From the NCBI GenBank assembly GCA_026991215.1, contig JALXBY010000048.1:1-8121 (forward strand): a DNA stretch of 8,121 bases, in the 5' to 3' direction. The DNA is from Anaerolineales bacterium. Its GTDB lineage: Bacteria; Chloroflexota; Anaerolineae; Anaerolineales; DRMV01. The position numbers and the translations under genes were made by a program. Every line of letters starts with the position of its first letter. The stretch's first letter is position 1. A model generated the notes under the pieces. It searched no databases, had not been told where the DNA came from, and worked only from the letters and a program-made list of their open reading frames with translations. Positions 1 through 5,615 of this stretch are shown here, piece after piece.

Positions 1-10
1 CGAATGGCGG

Positions 11-838
11 GTGAAGGTGCCGTGCGGGGGCGGCGACGTGCGCGCACGGCTGTGGGGCTTGCTCGCGTTGGTGTTGGCCCTGTTTCTCCCGGCCCAACGT
101 GTGGCCCAGGGTGAGGCGGAACTGTGCCTGTGGAAAGGGGGGACCCTCACCCGTGTCCGCATCCCGACCCGGTACATGCAAAGGCCCTTCCAGGGGCTGC
201 TTTACCTGCCGCCGTGCTATGCGGAACATCGGCAGGCCACGTACCCTCTGCTCATTCTGCTGCACGGCCAGCACTACACACCCTACCAGTGGGATACCCT
301 GGGCCTGGACGAACTGCTGGACAACCTCATCCCCTCCGGGGTGCTGCCGCCGGTGGTGGTGTTCATGCCCTGGGAGCAGAACTGGGAACATCCCGACGAA
401 ACCCCCTTCGACGAGGCCCTGATGGAGGACGCGCTCCCCTGGCTGGAGGCCAACTACCGGTTGCGGCCGGGTCGCAAGTACCGGGCCATTGGCGGTGTTT
501 CCCGGGGCGCGGCCTGGGCCATACGGCTGGGCCTGAGCCGTTGGGACCGCTTCGCCGCGTTAGGCGCCCACAGCCCCGCGGTGTTCGCCGGCGATGGCTG
601 GTGGCTCCCCCGCTGGCTGAAGGCCATCCCCCAGGGCCAGTGGCCGCGGATTTACATCGACGTGGGGGATGCCGACTTCTACGAAATCCAGTTCAGCGCC
701 CGTCTGCTGGCCCGGTGGCTGGCCCGGTATCAGATTCCCTACGAGTGGCACTACAACGTGGGCCGGCACAACAACGCCTACTGGCAGCGGCATCTGCGGT
801 ACTACATCCGCTGGTACGTGCAGCCCTGGCGGGAATAG
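11..838 (+). CDS. Secreted alpha/beta-hydrolase, esterase D-like
   Basis: Predicted exported serine esterase. The substrate cannot be told from sequence; acyl, feruloyl-like or other ester bonds are possible. A hydrophobic signal segment spans about residues 14-34, with a positively charged start (RARLW). The hydrolase core follows: the oxyanion strand LLHGQH at 84-88, the nucleophile elbow GGVSRGAA with Ser164, an acidic candidate in DVGDAD (Asp220 or Asp222), and His253 in GRHNNAYW. Cys39 and Cys69 (in PPCY) flank the first strands and could form a disulfide in the exported protein. The length of about 275 aa is normal for single-domain members. The start is uncertain. GTG at 11 is given, but the frame is open to the left edge, and GTG at 38 would give a shorter, cleaner signal peptide. 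The gene is the only + strand gene before an inverted-repeat element that begins at its stop codon. The family call is firm; the specific activity is unknown. Confidence 0.85.
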   Translation: MKVPCGGGDVRARLWGLLALVLALFLPAQRVAQGEAELCLWKGGTLTRVRIPTRYMQRPFQGLLYLPPCYAEHRQATYPLLILLHGQHYTPYQWDTLGLDELLDNLIPSGVLPPVVVFMPWEQNWEHPDETPFDEALMEDALPWLEANYRLRPGRKYRAIGGVSRGAAWAIRLGLSRWDRFAALGAHSPAVFAGDGWWLPRWLKAIPQGQWPRIYIDVGDADFYEIQFSARLLARWLARYQIPYEWHYNVGRHNNAYWQRHLRYYIRWYVQPWRE

Positions 839-1032
839 GGTAGGGGCGGGTACTGCCCACGCGTTTTTCAAAATCGAACAAAAACGGCAAAAGCCTTCGC
901 ATTTTCTCACGGAGCAGCAGAGGACACAGGGAAAATTTTGGACTTCTCCAGCGGACACTCCGTGTCCTCCGTGGCTCTGTGTGAGGATATATCAGAGAAC
1001 GAAAAACACCTGGGCACTGCCCGTCCTTACCC
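838..1032. mobile_element. MITE-like element with terminal inverted repeats
   Basis: A non-coding block of about 195 bp begins at the last base of the esterase stop codon. Its ends are imperfect inverted repeats: 838-869 matches the reverse complement of 1001-1032 at 26 of 32 positions by eye, starting GGGTA(G/A)GG and ending GTTTTTC. Inside lies a second inverted repeat, about 905-932 against 959-987, built on GAGGACAC and GAGC. The whole block could fold into a long cruciform. The flanks read GAATA (833-837) and GAATT (1033-1037), a possible but imperfect target duplication. No transposase is encoded, so if mobile it would be non-autonomous. It could also act as a transcription-ending structure for the esterase, but no T-run follows it. 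Confidence 0.55.
905..987. repeat. Inner imperfect inverted repeat
   Basis: The arms at about 905-932 and 959-987 are imperfect reverse complements. The left arm reads ...GAGGACACAGGGA and the right arm reads TCCGTGTCCTCCGTGG.... They are separated by about 26 bases containing an AAAATTTT core. The GTGTCCTCCGTGGCTCTGTG style of the right arm resembles GTG/CTC-rich dispersed repeats I remember from other bacterial genomes; this was not checked. The pair lies nested within the larger terminal repeats. Confidence 0.5.
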
Positions 1033-1051
1033 GAATTTATCTTGGGAGAAC

Positions 1052-1086
1052 AAAAAGCGGGGCCGCAGCGCGCGGCCCCGCTTTTT
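1052..1086. terminator. Bidirectional rho-independent terminator
   Basis: A perfect 15-bp inverted repeat (AAAAAGCGGGGCCGC at 1052-1066, its complement at 1072-1086) surrounds a 5-nt loop. The GC-rich stem ends in TTTTT when read on either strand. It lies 17 bp past the stop codon of the minus-strand binding-protein gene, so it is that gene's natural terminator. It would also stop any transcript coming from the esterase side. Confidence 0.9.
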
Positions 1087-1103
1087 CCGGGGAGGCCCGT
1101 GGT

Positions 1104-2825
1104 TTACTTCTTGTTCATCAGGCCGAAGAAGTAGTCGGGGTACGCAAAGGCCCCGGTGTTGCCCACGTGGTACGGGCTGGCCGCGTTGAGGGCGGCATCG
1201 AAGGTGCGCACCACGTCGTTGGCGTCCAGGGTGGTGCCGTCGTGGAACTTGACGCCCTTGCGCAGGTAGCAGGTGATGACCAGGCCGTCCTCGCTGACCT
1301 CACACTTCTCGGCCAGCCGCGGGACCATCTCGCCATCCGCGGTGTACTGATACAGGCCCTCGGTCACCATCTTGCACGCGTCCAGGGATTCACCATCGGT
1401 CTCGTCCGCGCAATAGAGGCTGATGGGTTCCGCGGCCTTGAGGTAGACCAGGGTGTCCCGGCCCGCAGGCTCGAAGGTCCAGAGTTCGGGCGGACCGAGC
1501 ACCGCGGCCTTGGCGTTCTTGACGTCCGCGCGCGCGGCATCGGCCGCAGCGCCGTGGGCCACGGGAATCATAGGCACGTATTCCCGGATGGCGTTGTTGA
1601 CCTGCTCGTAGTAGGGCCGGGCTTCGGCATCGTCGGCAATGGTGGCGGCCTTCTCCAGGGGTTCGTAGATTTCGGGGTAAGGTTCACCCCACTGCGGGTT
1701 GTTCTTGTTGAAGTGGAAGTACAGGAAGTTGGTCACGTGCAGGTAGTCCGCACCCCAGCCCAGCAGGTAAAGGCCGTCCAGTTCACCCGCGGTGGACTTC
1801 TTGATGAACTCGCCGGATTCCATCACGATGACCTCGGCCTTGATGCCCAGGTTCTCCCACAGTTGGTTCTGGATTTCCACCGCAACCTTGCTGGGTTCGG
1901 GCAGGTAGACCCGGAACACGTCCCGGTAGTAAATCTTGGTCTCGAAGCGGACGCCTTCTTCGTTCTTGGGGAAGCCGGCCTCGTCCAGCAGGGCATTGGC
2001 CGCTTCGGGGTCGAAGTCGTACCAGGGTTCACCCACGCAGCCGTTTTCGATGACGCACGGGGTGAAGTAGTCCGCGACCTCGGAGCCTTCAGGGTAGTAG
2101 TTCTTGACGATGCGTTCCCGGTCGATGCCCATGGCGATGGCCCGGCGCACCCGCACGTCGTCGAAGGGCTTCACCGTGTTGATGAACGCGATGTAGAACA
2201 CATTGGGGTTCTTGACGGGCAGCAGCACCAGGTTGGGGTCGTTCTTCACGGTCTCGAAGTCATCCGGGCTGACCTTGGTGATGTAGTCCGCGGTGCCAGC
2301 CTGGAGTTCCAGCAGGCGCTGCGCACCCTCTTTGGCCCAGCGGAAGACCAGGGTTTCGGTCTTGGCGGGTTCACCCCAGTAGTCTTCGAAGCGCTTGAAC
2401 ACGATTTTGTCGCCCCGGTACCACTTTTCGATCTTGTAGGGACCCGTGCCCACGGGCTGGCTCAGCAGAATCTCCTTGTTGGCCTCGTTCGCGTTGGCCT
2501 CAATCCATTCCTGGGGGCGGATGAAGAAGGGCTGGAACGCGATTTTGGCCAGGAAAGCCGGGTCCGGCTTGCACAGGGTGAAGCGGACGGTGTACTCGTC
2601 GACGGCCTCGATGGATTTAATCTTGCTGGTCTTGCAGGACTCATCGCTCACGACCAGCGGCTCAAAGACCTTGGGCGCCTCGGTGGCTTCAGGGGCTTCG
2701 GTGGCCTTGGGCGCCTCCGCAGCCTCTTGCGGGGCCTCGGTCGGTGTGGGCGTGGCCTGCCGACACGCGGCCAGGCCCACAGCCAGGACCAACAAGGTGG
2801 TCAGCAGCAACAACCAACGACGCAT
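1104..2825 (-). CDS. Family 5 ABC solute-binding lipoprotein, circularly permuted
   Basis: Extracytoplasmic binding protein of the peptide/nickel (SBP_bac_5) class, 573 aa. It would deliver peptide, nickel or a similar ligand to an ABC importer. A lipoprotein signal ends in LAAC with Cys21, followed by a Thr/Pro/Glu/Ala-rich linker at about 22-52. The family segments then occur out of order. IKSIEAVDEYTVRFTL (69-84), the hallmark PVGTGPY (124-130), RFEDYWG (145-151), DVRVRRAIAMGIDRERIV (223-240), GWGAD (356-360) and VPMIPVAHG (417-425) come first. The usual N-terminal segment follows last: GRDTLVYL (455-462), VTEGLYQY (487-494), VPRLAEKCEVSEDGL (501-515), LRKGVKFHDGTTLDANDVV (521-539). The mature protein has cysteines at 64, 85, 257, 263, 472, 484, 508 and 519. 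The ATG is preceded by AAGGAGG at 2832-2838 (minus strand) with 6-nt spacing. No permease or ATPase gene is in the window. The ligand is unknown. Confidence 0.93.
   Translation of the reverse strand: MRRWLLLLTTLLVLAVGLAACRQATPTPTEAPQEAAEAPKATEAPEATEAPKVFEPLVVSDESCKTSKIKSIEAVDEYTVRFTLCKPDPAFLAKIAFQPFFIRPQEWIEANANEANKEILLSQPVGTGPYKIEKWYRGDKIVFKRFEDYWGEPAKTETLVFRWAKEGAQRLLELQAGTADYITKVSPDDFETVKNDPNLVLLPVKNPNVFYIAFINTVKPFDDVRVRRAIAMGIDRERIVKNYYPEGSEVADYFTPCVIENGCVGEPWYDFDPEAANALLDEAGFPKNEEGVRFETKIYYRDVFRVYLPEPSKVAVEIQNQLWENLGIKAEVIVMESGEFIKKSTAGELDGLYLLGWGADYLHVTNFLYFHFNKNNPQWGEPYPEIYEPLEKAATIADDAEARPYYEQVNNAIREYVPMIPVAHGAAADAARADVKNAKAAVLGPPELWTFEPAGRDTLVYLKAAEPISLYCADETDGESLDACKMVTEGLYQYTADGEMVPRLAEKCEVSEDGLVITCYLRKGVKFHDGTTLDANDVVRTFDAALNAASPYHVGNTGAFAYPDYFFGLMNKK
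2670..2756 (-). repeat. Low-complexity lipoprotein linker (EAP/TEAP)
   Basis: Codons 24-52 of the binding protein encode an A/T/P/E-rich tract with repeated EAPKATEAP and EATEAP units. It lies between the lipid-modified cysteine and the folded domain. Such tethers are common after the lipobox of surface-exposed lipoproteins, and the repetition makes the length prone to vary between strains. Confidence 0.7.
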
Positions 2826-2831
2826 CTCGCT

Positions 2832-2838
2832 CCTCCTT
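2832..2838 (-). promoter_or_regulatory. Ribosome binding site of the binding-protein gene
   Basis: On the minus strand this reads AAGGAGG, a near-perfect anti-16S match, 6 nt before the ATG at 2825. It fixes the lipoprotein start so that the signal peptide begins MRRWLLLL. Confidence 0.8.
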
Positions 2839-2860
2839 GGGCGAGGTTGAGGTAGGGCTT

Positions 2861-2869
2861 AGTATACCA
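2861..2869 (-). promoter_or_regulatory. Extended -10 promoter for the binding-protein gene
   Basis: Minus-strand TGGTATACT fits the extended -10 pattern TGnTATAAT with one mismatch. No good -35 box is visible at the expected distance, as is tolerated for extended -10 promoters. Transcription would begin near 2854, giving a leader of about 29 nt that contains the AAGGAGG site. Confidence 0.55.
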
Positions 2870-2896
2870 TCTCCATCCCGTGGGTCGCTTCGAGGA

Positions 2897-2935
2897 TTTC
2901 GTAAGCACGAAACGACGGCGGAATTTCGCGAGAAA
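2897..2935. promoter_or_regulatory. Pair of small palindromes, possible operators
   Basis: TTTCGT-AAGC-ACGAAA (2897-2912) is a perfect inverted repeat. A second, TTTC-GCGA-GAAA (2924-2935), lies with its centre about 25 bp further on. Both share the outer ATTTCG...GAAAC pattern. They lie between the leftward promoter of the binding-protein gene and the rightward cupin gene, where a shared regulator could act. This is inferred from position and symmetry only; small hairpins arise by chance. Confidence 0.3.
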
Positions 2936-2941
2936 CTGTTG

Positions 2942-2947
2942 TATCAT
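2942..2947 (+). promoter_or_regulatory. Possible -10 element for cupin-psuG
   Basis: TATCAT matches the -10 consensus at five of six positions. It lies about 28 bp before the GGAGGAGG ribosome site of the cupin gene. No convincing -35 or TGn extension is seen, so this is only a position-based candidate. Confidence 0.25.
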
Positions 2948-2974
2948 TGAACTGCCCGTGGGATGCCCTGTCGT

Positions 2975-2982
2975 GGAGGAGG
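2975..2982 (+). promoter_or_regulatory. Ribosome binding site deciding the cupin start
   Basis: GGAGGAGG lies just before the ATG at 2986; its first GGAGG is 6 nt away. It lies inside the longer reading frame that would start at TTG 2947, and so argues for the ATG at 2986 as the true start. Confidence 0.75.
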
Positions 2983-2985
2983 CGT

Positions 2986-3348
2986 ATGGCGGTCAAACCT
3001 TACACATCTGTGCCGGAGCAGGTGGTTTCCCTGGGCAAGGGCGTGCGTATGCAGGTCCTCATCGGCCCGGAGGAAGCCCCGCATTTCCTGATGCGGCGTT
3101 TCGTCATCGAGCCGGGCGGCTCCATGCCCAAGCACACCAATCAGGTGGAACACGAACAGTTCGTGTTGCAGGGCCGGGCCCGCATCGGCATTGGGGATAA
3201 GGTCTACGAGGTCAAACCGGGGGACGTGGTGTTCATCCCGGCCGGCGTGGTGCACTGGTACGAAAACGTGGGGGAAGAACCCTTCGTCTTCCTGTGCATG
3301 GTGCCCAAGGCCGAAGACACCATCACCGTAGTGGACGCCAAGGAGTAG
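2986..3348 (+). CDS. Small single-domain cupin protein
   Basis: A 120-aa cupin-fold protein, likely a small metal-binding enzyme or sensor of unknown substrate. Cupin motif 1 is seen as EPGGSMPKHTNQVEHEQFVLQG (42-63), with His50 and Glu57 as likely metal ligands. The second histidine of the usual HxH is Asn52, with His56 close by as a possible replacement. Motif 2 is PGDVVFIPAGVVHWYENVG (78-96), with His90 as a ligand. The C-terminal FLCMVPK is typical of a common group of stand-alone cupins of about 110-120 aa. The stop codon is 3 bp before psuG, so the two genes are almost certainly co-transcribed and probably translationally coupled. Family membership is firm; the reaction is not known. 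Confidence 0.88.
   Translation: MAVKPYTSVPEQVVSLGKGVRMQVLIGPEEAPHFLMRRFVIEPGGSMPKHTNQVEHEQFVLQGRARIGIGDKVYEVKPGDVVFIPAGVVHWYENVGEEPFVFLCMVPKAEDTITVVDAKE
3341..3345 (+). promoter_or_regulatory. Ribosome binding site of psuG inside the cupin 3' end
   Basis: AGGAG, 6 nt before the ATG at 3352, overlaps the last codons of the cupin gene. It supports ATG 3352 over later in-frame Met codons and points to coupled translation. Confidence 0.7.
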
Positions 3349-3351
3349 ACG

Positions 3352-4401
3352 ATGTACCTCGATATCGCCCGCATCCGCACGTGGATGAACCTGGTGCGCA
3401 TCGGCCCCCATGTGGAGGAGGCCCTGAAGCAGGGGCTGCCCATCGTGGCCCTGGAGAGCACGGTGCTCACCCATGGCATGCCGCCCCTGGTCAGCAGTAC
3501 CCTGGGCCGGGAGCTGGAGCTTTTGCTCCGGGCCCGGGGGGTGACCCCGGCCACGGTGGGCGTGGTGGACGGTCGGCTGGTCATCGGCATGACCGAGCAG
3601 GAGATGCAATCCCTGATTCGTCAGGCCCAGGCCAGGCGGCCCTTCGAGGCCAACCCGGTGCAGAAGCTCACCGCGCGGGACCTGGGCCCCTTCCTGGGTC
3701 GTGCCCACCTGCCGGGGAGCCAGGCCCCCCGTTACGGCAGCACCACCGTGGGTTCGACCCTGGTCGCGTGCCGGATGTTGGGCTTGCGGGTGTTCGCCAC
3801 CGGCGGCCTGGGTGGTGTGCACCGGGTGCCCCCGTATGACGTTTCCGGGGACCTGCCCCAACTTGCGGTCTCTCCGGTCATCGTGGTGGCCTCGGGGGTC
3901 AAGGCCATCCTCAACGTCGAGGCTACCGTGGAATACCTGGAGACCCTGGGCATTCCGGTCATCGGTTACAGGACCGATGCTTTCCCGGTGTTCTACGCGC
4001 GGGAATACCGGCCCAAAGGCAGCGGCCAGCCCTTGCGGGTGCCCTTCCGGGCCGATTCCCCCCAGGAAGTGGTGCGGATGGCCCTGGCCCATTGGGGGCT
4101 GGGCCTGAACTCGGGCGTGCTCGTGGTGGTGCCGCCGCCTGAGCGGGTCGCCATCCCCTGGGCGGAGATGGAAGGCTGGCTGGACCGGGCCTTGCGGGAG
4201 GTGCAGGAGCGGGGCCTGCGGGGGCCCGAGGTCACGCCCTATCTCCTCCAGCGTTTGCACGAACTCAGCCATGGCCGCACCATGGACGCCAACCGGGAAC
4301 TGTTGATGAACAACGTCAAGGTAGCCCGGGAAATCGCCCGGGTGCTCTACCTCGAACAGCGGGAAATCTGGCGGCCCCAGGCCGCGGAAGGAGAAGGGTG
4401 A
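3352..4401 (+). CDS. psuG: Pseudouridine-5'-phosphate glycosidase
   Basis: Cytoplasmic enzyme that reversibly splits pseudouridine 5'-phosphate into uracil and ribose 5-phosphate, the C-C bond-breaking step of pseudouridine breakdown. The 349-aa protein shows the family signatures in order: LPIVALESTVLTHGMP (29-44, Glu35), PATVGVVDGRLVIGM (66-80), YGSTTVGSTLVACRM (128-142), FATGGLGGVHR (148-158), DVSGDL (163-168, metal-site acids), VVASGVKAILN (178-188, Lys184 matching the catalytic lysine known in E. coli PsuG), LGIPVIGYRTDAFPVFY (199-215) and LNSGVLVVVPPP (252-263). The N-terminus is about 20 residues longer than the catalytic core needs. It is downstream of a cupin gene by 3 bp. The usual partner, the PfkB-type kinase PsuK, is not in this window. 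Confidence in the family is high from direct motif comparison. Confidence 0.95.
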   Translation: MYLDIARIRTWMNLVRIGPHVEEALKQGLPIVALESTVLTHGMPPLVSSTLGRELELLLRARGVTPATVGVVDGRLVIGMTEQEMQSLIRQAQARRPFEANPVQKLTARDLGPFLGRAHLPGSQAPRYGSTTVGSTLVACRMLGLRVFATGGLGGVHRVPPYDVSGDLPQLAVSPVIVVASGVKAILNVEATVEYLETLGIPVIGYRTDAFPVFYAREYRPKGSGQPLRVPFRADSPQEVVRMALAHWGLGLNSGVLVVVPPPERVAIPWAEMEGWLDRALREVQERGLRGPEVTPYLLQRLHELSHGRTMDANRELLMNNVKVAREIARVLYLEQREIWRPQAAEGEG

Positions 4402-4488
4402 ACCGGCCCTGGGACCTGATGTGGTCACGTCGCTTACGGGTCGTCTTTGGGCGGGCCGTAAGGTCTTCCCTGTAGCCCTAAACAAATG

Positions 4489-4541
4489 AGGGGGAGCCTG
4501 GCGCCGGCCCCCTGAGCGCGTAGACGCCAGCAGGGGGCTGG
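4489..4541. repeat. Alternative inverted repeats around the gmd promoter
   Basis: AGGGGG (4489-4494), CCCCCT (4508-4513) and AGGGGG (4532-4537) can pair in two mutually exclusive ways. The better pair is GCCCCCTG (4507-4514) with CAGGGGGC (4531-4538), separated by 16 bases, and its right arm directly abuts the extended -10. It could be an operator, or a hairpin in read-through RNA from psuG. Function is inferred only. Confidence 0.4.
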
Positions 4542-4547
4542 TATAAT
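4539..4547 (+). promoter_or_regulatory. Extended -10 promoter of the gmd gene run
   Basis: TGGTATAAT is a perfect extended -10 (TGn plus TATAAT). A weak -35-like TAGACG lies at 4521-4526, with a spacer of 15 bp. The predicted start near 4554 gives a leader of about 41 nt carrying GGAGGT. This probably drives gmd and the closely following genes. Confidence 0.7.
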
Positions 4548-4582
4548 CCCGCTACCCTGTGCGCCCTGCGGTGGCTTTGTTC

Positions 4583-4588
4583 GGAGGT
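4583..4588 (+). promoter_or_regulatory. Ribosome binding site deciding the gmd start
   Basis: GGAGGT, 6 nt before the ATG at 4595. The same frame is open from GTG 4559, but that GTG has no such site and lies almost at the predicted transcription start, so the ATG is preferred. Confidence 0.75.
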
Positions 4589-4594
4589 GCTTCC

Positions 4595-5599
4595 ATGCCA
4601 ACCGCCCTGATTACCGGCATCACCGGGCAGGACGGGTCCTATCTGGCCGAGTTTCTTTTGGAAAAAGGGTACCGGGTGGTGGGCCTGATTCGGCACATGA
4701 GCTACCCCCGCTTCGACCGCATCGCCCACCTGCTCGACCGCATCGAACTCGTCGAGGCCGAACTCACGGACCTGGCTTCCCTGATTCGGGTCGTCGAAAA
4801 ATACAAGCCCGATGAGGTGTACAACCTGGCCGCACAGAGCTTCGTGGGCGTCTCCTGGCAGGAACCCATCTGGACGGCCGAGGTCAACGCCATGGGGGTG
4901 GTGCGGCTGCTGGAGGCCCTGCGGGTAGCCCATCCCAAGGCCAAGTTCTACCAGGCTTCCACCAGCGAGATGTTCGGCGCGGCCCGGGAAGTTCCCCAGA
5001 ACGAGAACACCCCCTTTCACCCCCGCAGTCCCTATGCGGTCTCCAAGGTGTTCGGCCATTGGATTACCGTCAACTATCGGGAATCTTTCGGGATGTTCGC
5101 GGTCTCGGGCATCCTCTTCAACCACGAAAGTCCCCGCCGGGGGTTGCAGTTCGTGACCCGAAAGGTGACCTACCATGTGGCCAAAATCAAGCTGGGCCTG
5201 GCCCGGGAGGTCCGGCTGGGCAACCTGGAATCCAAACGGGACTGGGGGTTTGCCGGGGACTACGTGCAGGCCATGTGGATGATGCTGCAACAGGACGAAC
5301 CCGAGGACTTCGTGGTGGGTACCGGGGAGGCCCACTCGGTCCGCGAACTGTGCGAAATCGCCTTCGGCTACGTGGGCCTGGACTACCGCGAGTTCGTCAA
5401 ACAGGACCCCCGCTACTTCCGGCCCGCGGACGTGGAACTGCTTGTGGCCGATGCCACCAAGGCCCGGACCAAGCTGGGATGGAAACCCCAGGTCTCCTTT
5501 GAGAAGCTCATCCAGATGATGGTGGATGCCGACATCGAACGGTTGAAGTACCAGCGGGACAAAGAGCGGCGCACCCTCTTCGTGCCAACCCTGGGGTAA
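4595..5599 (+). CDS. gmd: GDP-mannose 4,6-dehydratase
   Basis: Cytoplasmic extended short-chain dehydrogenase that converts GDP-D-mannose to GDP-4-keto-6-deoxy-D-mannose, the first step toward GDP-fucose, GDP-rhamnose and related 6-deoxy sugars for surface polysaccharides. The 334-aa protein has the NADP site ITGITGQDGSYLAEF (6-20), YNLAAQSFVGVSW (76-88), the catalytic triad region STSEMFG (122-128, with Thr123 and Glu125) and SPYAVSK (145-151, Tyr147 and Lys151). It also carries the GMD hallmark NHESPRRG-FVTRK (176-190) and RDWGFAGDYVQAMW (215-228). Spacing from Glu to Tyr (22 residues) equals that of the E. coli enzyme. No GDP-fucose synthase or Rmd reductase is seen here, so the final sugar is unknown. 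It is the first gene of a + strand run; fabG starts 16 bp later. Confidence 0.95.
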   Translation: MPTALITGITGQDGSYLAEFLLEKGYRVVGLIRHMSYPRFDRIAHLLDRIELVEAELTDLASLIRVVEKYKPDEVYNLAAQSFVGVSWQEPIWTAEVNAMGVVRLLEALRVAHPKAKFYQASTSEMFGAAREVPQNENTPFHPRSPYAVSKVFGHWITVNYRESFGMFAVSGILFNHESPRRGLQFVTRKVTYHVAKIKLGLAREVRLGNLESKRDWGFAGDYVQAMWMMLQQDEPEDFVVGTGEAHSVRELCEIAFGYVGLDYREFVKQDPRYFRPADVELLVADATKARTKLGWKPQVSFEKLIQMMVDADIERLKYQRDKERRTLFVPTLG

Positions 5600-5615
5600 C
5601 AGGAGGTTTTCAGTT

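Larger units (their letters stand above)
4402..4594. other. Intergenic region upstream of gmd
   Basis: A 193-bp spacer with no convincing gene. A 25-codon frame starts at GTG 4398, overlapping the psuG stop (GTGA) with AAGGAG at 4388-4393, and ends at 4475. It is too short and unmatched to call. The second half holds G/C-run inverted repeats (4489-4541) and the gmd promoter. No T-run terminator for psuG is seen. Confidence 0.6.

Noticed and set aside
838..1086. CRISPR array or tandem repeat in the non-coding block
   Set aside because: The repeats are inverted and nested, not direct repeats with regular spacers; no cas genes are nearby.
669..2855. 728-codon open frame on the + strand opposite the binding-protein gene
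   Set aside because: Its translation is low-complexity (V/G/L-rich) with no family motif. The minus strand encodes a clear lipoprotein with signal peptide, ribosome site and terminator. It is an antisense shadow of GC-rich coding DNA.
2947..2985. N-terminal extension of the cupin from TTG 2947
   Set aside because: The strong GGAGGAGG site lies inside this extension directly before ATG 2986, and the added residues do not resemble cupins.
4398..4475. 25-codon frame (GTG start) overlapping the psuG stop codon, with AAGGAG before it
   Set aside because: The overlap and ribosome-like site are suggestive of a coupled small gene or a remnant, but 25 codons with no recognisable feature is not enough to call.
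2944..4485. 513-codon minus-strand frame opposite the cupin and psuG genes
   Set aside because: Histidine/proline/glycine-rich shadow with no motif, covering two well-supported + strand genes.
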